DNA of 64,000 bases, taken from the NCBI GenBank assembly GCA_024500155.1, contig CM044874.1, positions 45,482,384 to 45,546,383 of the forward strand, written 5' to 3'. The translations under genes were made by a program, and so were the position numbers. Source of the DNA: Chenopodium formosanum (Eukaryota; Streptophyta; Magnoliopsida; Caryophyllales; Amaranthaceae). The notes under the pieces were generated by a model, which was given only the letters and a program-made list of their open reading frames with translations, had not been told where the DNA came from and ran no database searches. Of this stretch, positions 10,701 to 20,800 are shown one piece after another; position 1 is the stretch's first letter, and every line of letters starts with the position of its first letter.

Positions 10701-11760
10701 TATCAAGAATCCAGATGAATCTTGTGTTTACAAGAAGGTCAGTGGGAGTGACATCGCCGTCCTAGTCTTATTTGTCGATGACATATTGCTCATTGGAAAC
10801 AGCATTCCGTTGTTAGAGTCTGTAAAGGTCTGGCTTGGAAAGTGCTTCTCAATGAAAGACTTGGGAGAGGCTCAATACATACTAGGCATTAAGATCTATA
10901 GGTATAGATCGAAAAGGATGATTGGATTGAGTCAGAGTAATTATATTGATAAGGTACTTGCTCGATTTGGCATGGAGGAGGCCAAGAGAGGTCACCTGCC
11001 AATGTCACATGGCATAACCCTAAGCAAGAAGCAGTGTCCACAGACACTTGATGAGCGGGTAAGAATGAATCAGATTCCATATGCTTCGCTTATTTGATCG
11101 ATCATGTATACCATGATATGTACTAGGCCAGATGTATTGTATGCCTTGAGTGCTACGAGTCGTTATCAATCAGACCCAGGAGAGGCGCATTGGACTGCGG
11201 CCAAAAATATCTTAAAGTACCTGAAAAGGAATAAGGATAAATTCCTGGTGTATGGTGGTTCATAGGATTTAGTTGTGGAAGGTTATACCGACGCAAGCTT
11301 CCAGACAGACAGGGACGATTTCAAATCGCAATCTGGATATGTGTTCTGTCTAAATGGAGGGGCGTTTAGTTGGAAGAGCGCAAAGCAGAGTACAACTGCA
11401 GATTCTACAACTGAACCCGAATACTTAGCAGCTGCTGAAGCAGCTAAGGAGGCTGTTTGGATTCGTAATTTCGTTGGTGAACTTAATGTTGTACCCTCTA
11501 TTAAGGGTTCAATAGCCCTCTATTGTCACAACAATGGAGCTATTGCTCAGGCCAGAGAGCCTAGGGAACATCATAAGGTCAAACATGTCAAATGGCGATT
11601 TCACATGATTCGAGAATGGAAATCAGAGGGTGAAATCAGAATTCGCAAAGTTAGAACGGATGACAATGTAGCCGATCCACTTACTAAACCTTTGCCTCAA
11701 GTGAAGCACAACAAGCACGTTGAGGCAATGGGAATCAAGCATGTAGGAGACTGGCTTTGA
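7790..11760 (+). pseudogene. Copia-1 gag-pol, inactivated
   Basis: The ATG at 7790 (MSSNNSNNQ) starts a UBN2-type Copia gag. The zinc knuckle at about 8558-8600 reads CFYF rather than CFYC, losing its second cysteine. Protease has LDTGCG (about 8696). Integrase shows the HCRLGH and CEGC pre-domain and keeps both aspartates and the glutamate (VSERRN). RT has FVDD instead of YVDD at 10771-10782. RNase H has CHNNGA where CDNNGA is expected (about 11524), a lost catalytic Asp. Lesions: a frameshift near 9040; a deletion of about 35 bp near 9866 (flanked by short homology) that also shifts the frame; in-frame stops at about 10099, 11095 and 11262. The product would be the full Copia polyprotein; here it is dead. 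The frame ends with DPLTKPLP and a TGA at 11758-11760. Confidence 0.93.
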
Positions 11761-12643
11761 TTTCCTTGATTAGTGTTTTAGTTAATTTTGAGAAAAATTA
11801 ATGTAAGACGCTAAGGAAAACCATTCAAGTTTTGGAGTAATATAAAATTTCATGCAATATTTTATTACTCTGTTATGCTATTTAATTGTGGTTTAGGATT
11901 AAATAATAAGTCCATTCGATTCTCAGAATATTCAAAATAGGGTATCAAGACCAGTCTTGGTAAAGAAACACCTATTAAGTGAACATTGAATATTATAATC
12001 GAAAATTATCCTTAATCAAGGTCATTTAAACGATGGACGGTTAATGACCGATTGAGATTAGTGTGTAGTTTGATTTATAGCACCGTTTCATGTGCTACAA
12101 GGACATGATTGTCATAAATAATTTGCACAGGTGTTGGTTTAGAACCATACTGGATCGACCTATGAGAATACTTTAAGAAATTAAAAAAATTTGTCATAAG
12201 TATACTTCTCATTATGGCTATCGGAACCTATTTCCTCGACCATGAGTATTGTGAGTTCTCTTGTTTGAGTACTAGTTCCCTTTGATGTTGTCAAACGTCT
12301 GCCGTAATAGGGGATTATAACGGCAACACTCGGGCGACTAGGTCCTCTCAGTAAGAGGAGCTACATTACAGGACTGGGAATGTCCCCCTACTAAAATAGG
12401 GAAGATGTCTTTGTTGTATACAAGGCCTCTCGTAGAGCGAGACTGTAAAATGCATGGCCGTGCTCAGATGGATTTAGAAATCATCTGTTTATTGACAGTC
12501 GGACTTGAAATCGGGAAACACTTCTAGACGTAATAAGGATGACAAAATAAATCTTACCTTATAGTTCATGAAGAGACATGAAGCGACATATGAAAAAGGA
12601 TGTCCACAAAATGCACACTTGTCCGGAAGGACAAGTGGGAGAT
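11761..12643 (+). other. Copia-1 post-pol non-coding region
   Basis: This is 0.88 kb with no long ORF. Several blocks are shared with Copia-2 at 21809-22637: TTTCATGTGCTA, AAACGTCTGCCGTAAT, AATGCATGGCCGTGCTC (about 12449-12465), and the final hairpin and polypurine tract. A stem CAGATG/CATCTG (12465-12487) covaries with CAAATG/CATTTG in Copia-2. Confidence 0.7.
12616..12643 (+). promoter_or_regulatory. Copia-1 hairpin plus polypurine tract
   Basis: CACTTGTCC pairs perfectly with GGACAAGTG around loop GGAA (12616-12637). The 3' arm runs into the purine-rich AAGTGGGAGAT (12633-12643), which ends exactly at the 3' LTR. A polypurine tract here primes plus-strand DNA synthesis in LTR elements. 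Confidence 0.8.
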
Positions 12644-14084
12644 TGAAAGGAACGGTGTCCTTCGAACAAGTGTACTATTCCGTTAGTGGGTTCAGAATTA
12701 TTAGAAAGCTAATACATTCAGTGAGGTCAAGTGATCAGAATGCCTGGGTGGAGGCCGCTTCCGATTAGTAATATTATTGAATAATTAATATTACAGCTTA
12801 ATCTTGACTGAACCCTTCGGGTCACACCCAAGCATTCAACAAATCGAACCGACGAATTAATTCGGAAGGAATTAATGAGTCGACCGAGTAATATTTATTT
12901 AGACGCCAGAAATTCGAGCTTAGAGCGTCGAAACCGAGCGTCGGAAGTCGAGTCGAAAAATAGTGAAAGACGAGACGAGAAATAGTAATAAATCAACAAA
13001 AGACCAAAATACCCCTAGCATCGAAATGCCCAAGCAAACCGAGTGCTAACGGCGTATGGCCTAACATGGTGGCTAGCATGCGCACCAAGCCGAGCCTAGG
13101 CTGGCTGGTGCGTCCTAGCGCACCCATGCTAACAACGCAAGGCTAGGCGCTGCCTTGTGCGTGCTAGCATGCTAGGAAAAGCCTTGTGCGCGCAATGGCT
13201 AGCAAGCCATGCCGCAACAAGCTGCAGTAGCTAGCACGCTAGGCGCCCCAGCTCGCCACAGCTAGGAGCAGCATGGCTAGGCTATTTCTTGCTGCCTAGC
13301 AGTGCTGGCCAAGGCACAAGGCCGGCAACAGCCCGCACAAGCATGTTGGGCTTGCTGGCCAGCAGCGCCTAACAACCCGCATGCGAGTGTTGGGCCTGCT
13401 AGGCTTGCTGGGCGTGGCTGCCACAGACAGCAGCACATGGCAGCCCACCTTGGCTGCCTTGGTGCCCAAGGGTGGGTGCCATGTGGCTAGTGGCCCTTGA
13501 GCGTTTGTGGAGTGAGGTGGCCGGTTATGGGAAAGGGAGTGGGGAGCACGTTTGGTCCCCCCCTTCTCCAAGTGGTCCTCACCTAACCACTCACATGAGC
13601 TTGCCACTTGTTGATTTATTACTAGCTTGATTATTAATTTTATTTTAGCTTTAAAATAAAATGGAAAAATCATACTATCCCACATTGATGGGAGAGTAAA
13701 TGATACTCCCATCATTTCCTACAAATACCCAAGTATGGGCATTGGGAATGATGTTTGAGTAAGAGTTGAGAAAGGCATCACAATTAGTGAAAACTTTGAA
13801 CTCAATATAATTACTCGGGTTTTATTGGTCGGGTCTTGCTAACCCCTAGACATTGGACCTAGTTGGTTTTGTTGGTGCGGGTGGACTTTGTTGGAGGTCT
13901 CCGTGTGAGCGGGACTTGAAGCTTTCAAGTAAGATCTCATTTTGGAGCGAAGCACGCGTCAAAGGTAATTAGCTTATCTTAATCTTGTGATTAATTTAAT
14001 TATGTTTATGGTTTTATTTATTGCGAGTGCGGTCTTGTTTTAGGGTTTGTTTCCGCGGTGAGTCGAACTCACCTAACCCCAACA
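12644..14084 (+). repeat. Copia-1 3' LTR
   Basis: It is 1441 bp, begins TGAAAGGAACGG and ends CCCCAACA (TG...CA), followed by CTTCA at 14085-14089. Its GC-rich block at 13060-13490 matches that of the 5' LTR. A long minus-strand ORF in both LTRs is a by-product of this GC-rich DNA. Confidence 0.93.
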
Positions 14085-14919
14085 CTTCATACTTTAGATA
14101 GGCTTCATGTTAATGATGTTACTGATTATGAGACTAGAGATTTCCAGAGTCTGGTTGATGATTTGGACCTCACTGAGGTCAAGAGCAAAAGAGCCTTCTA
14201 CTCTTGGTCAAATAAGGCTCACACTAGTCCTAGAACTCTATCTAGGATTGATAGAGTCTTTGGTAACCAAGCTTGGTTGGCCTCTCATGGGCATGTTGAG
14301 ACTGTCTATCTCCCCCCCTCTTTATCTGATCATAGTCCAGTTCTGTTGGATGTATGTTCTGCCCCTGCTAGGAAAGGTAGACCTTTCATTTGTCAAAACT
14401 GTATTGCTGATCACCCTGATTTCCTTGATACTGTTTCTCAGTCTTGGGGTTCTGGTAGTTCTGTTTGGCAGAAACTTAATTCTGTGAAGTCTTCTATCAA
14501 GTCTCTTAAGAGCAAGCAGTTTGGCAACATTAAGGAAAAGATTGATCAAGCTAATGTTGAGCTTTCTGGAATTCAGAACTTAATGGCTTAGAATCCTGAT
14601 GATTTGGATTTATATGCTAAAGAATCTGATGCTATTAAGGTTATCAAACACTGGAATGATATTTAGGAAAGCATCTTCAAATAAAAATCTAGGATCAATT
14701 GGATTAAGCTTGGAGATGGCAATTCTCATTATTTCTTCTTTGTGATAAAGAATAGACAAGTAAGGAATAGAATTGACTCCATCTTTGACTCTAATTAGGT
14801 GTTGCTCAAGGATCTGAATGCTATTTCTCATGAAATTATCTCTTTCTATAAGTCTCTTTTAGGGACTCAAGCTCCTTGGCTTCCTGTTGTTGACCTTGTT
14901 ACTATGAGGAGGGGTAAAC
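14085..14919 (+). pseudogene. LINE-b ORF2, endonuclease C-terminus and linker
   Basis: After the CTTCA duplication the frame continues as LHTLDRLHVNDVTDYE, then RAFYSWSN, LSRIDRVFGN and LSDHSPVLLD (SDH at 14325-14333, a catalytic block of AP-like endonucleases). The frame stays open to a TAG near 14590. Further stops follow at about 14665 and 14682, and the segment still resembles the linker before the RT (WIKLGDGNSHYF). It ends at 14919 where Copia-2 inserted; 14915-14919 (TAAAC) is its target duplication. Confidence 0.85.
14915..14919 (+). repeat. Copia-2 target-site duplication, left copy (TAAAC)
   Basis: TAAAC precedes the 5' LTR and occurs again at 23424-23428 after the 3' LTR. Removing the element rejoins LINE ORF2 sequence. 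Confidence 0.93.
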
Positions 14920-15705
14920 TGAAGGAATTGTGTCTTCGATAAGTGCAATTACTAGATATATCAAGGATCACTATTATGGAGATAATAAGTTCATTCTATT
15001 GGGGCGTCATCATCTGTTGCTAGACTATGAGAGATGATCTTTGGACTAGTCAAATAGCCCAAAGCCCTTTAGAGTGGATCCTATGTTGGTCACACACAAG
15101 GGTATTGGGTTAAAGCAAGTTAGAGGCCCATTTATGGGCCTCATGAGCAATCAATTAGTCATAAGCTTGAGTGGGCTAAGTATAGTTTGAGTAGGAATAG
15201 AAGTGGGCTTGGAATTGGACTTGGGCTATTATTTAGAGATGGGATCTATAAATAATAGCCTTGCCTAGGGTTGGTGATAAGTCACAATTAACATTACAGT
15301 GAATTGTGAAACAAGCAACCACCATCCAAAGACCCTCTTCCTCTCTCTCTCTCACGCCACCTCTCTCTCACCTCCCCTCACGTCCGGCCACCCTAGTGGC
15401 CCTCGTGGTGTTGCACGGTGTTCCTTGCCTAGTTGATTGTTCTTCCATCTCCGTAGAAGATCGATAGAAGTGTTCTCTCGAGACTAACTAGCATTAGTGG
15501 AGGCTTTAATCCGTGCCCGTGGACTGAATAGAGGAATCACGTTTGAGGTTCTTTATCTCCCCATTGTTCTTGCTCGATCATCGTGGAATCACGCTTCAAA
15601 GGTGTAATTCTTACTTCTTTATGTGTTATGCATGAGATCCTTGGTTTGGTGCTATATGAATATGATTCATGTTAATTCCGCATTTAGTACCTATAATCTC
15701 CTACA
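14920..15705 (+). repeat. Copia-2 5' LTR
   Basis: It is 786 bp, beginning TGAAGGAATTG and ending CTCCTACA. It holds a TATA box at 15247, a CT-rich stretch at about 15335-15380, and a donor-like CAAAG|GTGTAA at 15602. Confidence 0.97.
15247..15254 (+). promoter_or_regulatory. Copia-2 LTR TATA box
   Basis: TATAAATA lies 327 bp into the LTR and is repeated in the 3' LTR at 22965-22972. Transcription would start a few tens of bases downstream, giving a U5/R part of about 400 bp. Confidence 0.65.
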
Positions 15706-15718
15706 GTGGTATCAGTTA
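15706..15718 (+). other. Copia-2 primer binding site
   Basis: GTGGTATCAGTTA directly follows the LTR. TGGTATCAG is the conserved core complementary to the 3' end of initiator Met tRNA, used to prime minus-strand synthesis. The next bases (TTAGCC instead of AGC) depart from the usual match. Confidence 0.8.
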
Positions 15719-17848
15719 GCCTCTTGCATCTACATATATTGAGTAATAATTCTTTGATAATCCACAATTTTAATTCAATTAGGAGGGAGAATATTTAATT
15801 ATGAGTCAATTGTTATATTAAATGTGATTTAACAATATAGAATCATTAAAGGTGTTTAATTTGCTCCATATTAACCATAATTTTGATCCGAATTTGCCCT
15901 AACAAAATCGAAAAATTCGAACCCCTAGAACCCCAATTTCGAAATTTTCGAAATTTGAACCCTAATTTGTGAAATTCGTGTTTAAATTTTGATTTAATTC
16001 GATGGTAATATGTTTAAGGAATTTGATCTATTTGATTACATGCTAAAATTATGAATTTTCATGGTCAAATTATTTAATTTAAGTGTTAAATTAAATTGGG
16101 GATTAATTTCATCAAGAACCTTAATTTCAAAATTGAATATGATTTAATTTTGGAATTAATTGGACCACATAAAGTTTTAATTAATTTTAACAAAAGTTGT
16201 TTTGATTAATTAAATAAATTTAAAAAAAAAAAAAAAAAAAAGAAGAAAGGAAAAACAGCAGCAGCACCGCGGCTGGGTGGCGCTGCCACGGTGGTGCCGC
16301 TGCTGGTGGTCCAGGAGGGAGGGGCGGGGCTGGGTCAGCAGCAAGGAGCAGCGCAGCAGTGCCGCAGCCTTGCGTGTGCTGCTGCTGCTCCTGTTCCTGC
16401 GCTACTGCAGGGGCAGCAGCCACCGTGGCCGGCTCCGGCTGGCCACACCACGGTGGCTGACGGTTCTTTTAAAAAAAAAAAATTTTTTTTTAATTATTTT
16501 ATTTTAGATAAAATCAGATTTTAAAATTTTAAAAGATAAGTTTAAATTTTGGAAAAGATAATTAACAAAGTAAAGTTGTTATTTTTGTTAAGTTTGGATA
16601 ATTATGGAGCAAAAGATTCTATAAGGATAATAATTGATTAAATAATGTGATTATCTCATAATTATTTATGGATAATAATTGATTTAAAATATGTGATTGG
16701 CAAGTAATTAGGATAGAATTCCTAAATTAGTTAGGATAAACATGGAAAATAAATATGATTTATATTCCATAATTTCAAATAAGATTTGATTCTATCTCAT
16801 ACCTAAATTAAAATATATGATATTTTATAATTGGTCATGATTAATATATGATATTATCTAATTACGGTAATTAATTAAAATATGAGATATTTATAGCCAT
16901 GCACCTTTATTATGAACATTCGATGTTGTAGTTTAGGAAAGCATGATGAGTGATTTATTATATGGCACTTTATAATATATGATATTGTTTATTGCTATAT
17001 ATAGACTAGTATGGCCCATAGATTCTAAAATACGATCTGCGCATCGTGAAGTATTTTTGTAATCTAAATACGGTCTGCGTACCGTTGAGTATTTTGTAAT
17101 TTATTTTATTTTATTTAAGTAGTAGATAGAATAGAATAAATTTACAGGTTGCAGTTGATCCAAAAGCCAATGAAGTGAAGACCCAATGGAGCAAGATGGA
17201 TGAGGTCCATGAAGGTTCAAGTGGGAGCATTTTACTTTATTAGTTTTCTTAGGATTAAGGGGCCATACTATGTCATGTTTTATTGCATTAGTAGATTATG
17301 CATGTTTAGGTTTATTTATGTTGCTTGATGATGCGTTAGAGTTCACTATAAAATCACAACATAATAAATCTAGATCCCAGAAATATTGATGCAGCTTTTC
17401 CAATTAAAAACCCGACGAAAACCTTGATCGTTTGTGATGGGTCGGCCCTCAGCAGAGCATCATAATATATCTTGGGGAAGTGGGGGTAGGACCGCATATC
17501 TACACTTTTAATTGGTTATATTCAACAGGGTTACCTAAAGCGTTTAGAACCTTGAAGCTAAGAGTAATAATTAAACATGTGATGGATTAATTATTCAACC
17601 AAGAATTACAAAGAGTTGTAATCAGTAAAGAGTTTACTCACCTTGAAAATGTAATGGTTGATTGCAGGGCCTCACTCTGGTTAATTATTGCACAAATAAA
17701 GGATCTTGGAATCATTTTATTCGATAGGGGTCAATTTAAAATTGGATAAAATGCTTTAAAGTTACCAATAAATTCTAATATTACCTATGGTACTTTAAAA
17801 TTATTAAACATAATTATTGAATTTTGCCTCGTTTGTTTTTGTTTGTAG
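15719..17848 (+). other. Copia-2 leader, non-coding, possible intron
   Basis: This is about 2.1 kb, very AT-rich and without a real ORF. A GC-rich island of about 200 bp (16256-16460) sits between an A-run and an A/T-run. A hairpin pair lies at 17032-17085. The leader ends in a T-rich tract and GTTTGTAG at 17841-17848, immediately before the gag ATG, as a 3' splice site would. No upstream frame competes strongly with gag. Confidence 0.6.
17032..17085 (+). other. Copia-2 leader hairpin pair
   Basis: 17032-17047: ACGAT paired with ATCGT, loop CTGCGC. 17070-17085: ACGGT paired with ACCGT, loop CTGCGT. Each is followed by GTATTTT. The distance to the gag ATG (about 770-820 bp) nearly equals that in Copia-1 (about 790-840 bp). 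Confidence 0.65.
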
Positions 17849-20800
17849 ATGAATAACTTATATGACAACACAGATTTACCAATGAAACTCAATTTAAGGC
17901 TTAATCTCAGAAACTACAGGCAATGGGAGGGCGAATTGAGAAATGTTCTCACAAGCTTCAAGCTTGATGCTCGCCTATATGTACCCGTTGAGAACAAGTG
18001 TGCTCCTGGTCAGGACCCTGAAATGCAAGCAAAATTAGTTTTGGATGCAATAAAGGTCAAGAACCTAATACTGGAATCTATTCCAAACTGTTGGTACAAT
18101 AGGTTCAAACGGTATGAGGTGACCAACTTATATCAATGTCTTCGTGCTATCTGTAGGGGTGGCATGGGGGCATTGGGTAGTGGAGGTGTCAACGATCCAA
18201 ATGTAAGAGAGATCGTTAACTCGATCCCTCAGATTTACTATTCCTGGGCTGACAGTTTAAGGTATGAGACTTACCGGATTCATGGTAAGATAATGGCAAA
18301 GAAACTCTTGCCTGGTCAGTCTGTGAGGAACCATGTTAATGAATTGGTTGATATGATCAACCAAATGGATGTCCTTGGGAAACCGATCGATGATGATTAT
18401 GCACGTGACATTATTTTGTTCTCACTCCATGCTGGTTTTGACATTGTGAGACTTTCTCATAATGATGAAGGATCATCAGCGAATTTGATCAACATCTTAC
18501 TTAACCATGCTGAGGAGTACCTGATAAGGAGAGATTGCCAGTGCTTCTATTGTGGTGGATGGCAAGTCCATACACCAGGGTGTCCCCATTATGCACCAGT
18601 GAAAACAGAAGGTAAGGTGTTACTTGATGTTTTTGTTGTAGAAATAAATCTTACTTCATCTTCCACTTGGGTATTCGATACCGGTTGTGGTGCTCATATC
18701 GTCAATGACGTGCAGGGCTTGAAAGGAAGTAGGAAGCTGGATCCAGGAGAAGTGACACTTCGAGTAGGAAATGGAGCAAAAGTTGCTGCACTTGCTATTG
18801 GGAGTTATCATTTGAGACTACCTTCTGGATTAATTTTAGTACTTAATAACTGTTATTTCGTTCCCAGCATTACTAAAAACATTATTTCAGTTCCAGTTTT
18901 AGATACTGAAGGTTTTTCATTTGAAATAAGAGACAAACGTTGTTTTATTTCGAAAGAAAACATGTTATATGCTAATGCTAGATTAATTAATGGTTTGTAT
19001 GTTTTGGAATATACAACTCATGTCTACAACATTGATCATAAAAAGCAGAAAACAGATGGTTCAAACCCAACTTACCTATGGCATTGTAGACTTGGACATA
19101 TTAACCAAAAGCGCGTCCAAAAATTACATAAGGATGGACTCCTTTCTTCTTTTGATTATGAATCATTTGAAAACTGTGAGTCATGCTTGCTTGGGAAAAT
19201 GACTAAGTCACCCTTTACGGGAATAGGTGAAAGAGCTAGTGATCTTTTGGGACTCATACATACAGATGTGTGTGGACCTATGAGTTCAAAAGCTAAGGGT
19301 GGATTTAGCTACTTCATAACTTTTACTGATGATTTAAGTAGATATGGTTATATTTACTTAATGAAGCACAAGTCGGAAGCCTTTGAAAAGTTCAAAGAAT
19401 TCCAGAATGAAGTACAAAACCAACATGGGAAGACAATTAAGGCATTACGATCCGATCGTGGTGGCGAATATTTAACCCAAGAATTTGATGAACATCTGAT
19501 TAATTGTGGAATACTTTCACAATTAACTCCTCCAGGGACACCTCAATTAAATGGAGTGTCAGAAAGGAGAAATAGGACTCTACTAGATATGGTTAGGTCC
19601 ATGATGAGCTTTACTGATCTTCCCATATCTTTTTGGGGATATGCATTAGAAGCAGCTTCCAGAGTACTAAACAGAAGCCCATCCAAAGCAGTTGAGAAGA
19701 CACCATATGAGTTATGGAAAGGAAAAGTTCCAAATTTGTCTTATCTCAAGATTTGGGGATGTGAAGTCTATGTAAAACGTTTACAAGGCGATAAACTACA
19801 CCCTAAATCAGACAAATGTTTCTTTGTGGGCTACCCCAAAGAAACGAGAGGGTATTACTTCTACAATCGCGAAGATAACAAAGTGTTTGTTGCTCGCGAT
19901 GGTGTCTTTCTAGAAAAGGAATTTCTATCTAGAAAGCCAAGTGGGAGTAAAGTGGTTCTCGAAGAAATTCGAGACGAGCAACAAATGGATGTGGATAACA
20001 CCACATCAGAGGCGAGGGCGCATGAAACGATTAATCATGCGTCGGAGCAAGCTAATTCCACCAGCGAGACTCCTATCGCCCCACTTGAATCTAATTCATG
20101 CGAAAATCTTCAAGGAGTTGGAGAGAAAATTTCTATTGTTGCTCCTACCCCACGTAGGTCTGACAGAATCAGAAACAAACAGTTTGTCGATGTTCTATTA
20201 ACTGAGGATTCTGAAATCTTCTTATTGGAGAATGAGGAACCCACAACCTACAAGCAAGCTTTGGTGAGCCCCAACTCAGATAAATGGCTTGAGGCCATGA
20301 AATCCGAAATGGAGTCAATGTCTGAAAATAAAGTGTGGACCCTAGTTGACTTGCCTAAAGGGGTAAAACCCATTGGTTGCAAATGGGTCTACAAGATTAA
20401 AACAGACAAGGATGGAAATGCCTACATCCATAAAGCAAGACTAGTTGCAAAAGGGTTCAGACAGATTCATGGTATTGACTATGATGAAACTTTTTCCCCG
20501 GTAGCAATGCTTAAGTCCATTCGGATTCTTCTAGCGATTGCCGCATTCTTCGATTACGAGATATGGCAGCTGGATGTCAAGACCGCCTTCTTGAATGGGT
20601 TCTTGAAGGAGGAAGTGTATATGACACAACCTGAGGGTTTTGAAGATCCAGAAAATCCTAGAAAGGTGTGCAAGCTTGAGAAATCCATATATGGATTGAA
20701 GCAGGCATCCAGGAGTTGGAATCTTCGTTTTGATGAAGCGATCAAAAGGTTTGATTTTGTCAAAAGTGAAGAGGAACCTTGTGTATACAAGAAGTTTAGT

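Larger units (their letters stand above)
3687..14084 (+). mobile_element. Copia-1, a decayed Ty1/copia retrotransposon inserted in LINE-b
   Basis: The element is 10,398 bp, flanked by CTTCA duplications. Order: 5' LTR, a 2.7-kb leader, gag-protease-integrase-RT-RNase H in the Copia order (7790-11760), 0.9 kb of post-pol non-coding DNA, hairpin and polypurine tract, 3' LTR. Gag-pol has two frameshifts, in-frame stops and changed catalytic residues, and the LTRs differ at many positions. It is older than Copia-2. The end of its 5' LTR and the primer site are missing or unrecognisable. Confidence 0.95.

Noticed and set aside
14058..14591. 177-codon ORF considered as an independent gene
   Set aside because: It joins the LINE endonuclease frame at 3686 through the CTTCA duplication; its first codons are LTR sequence.
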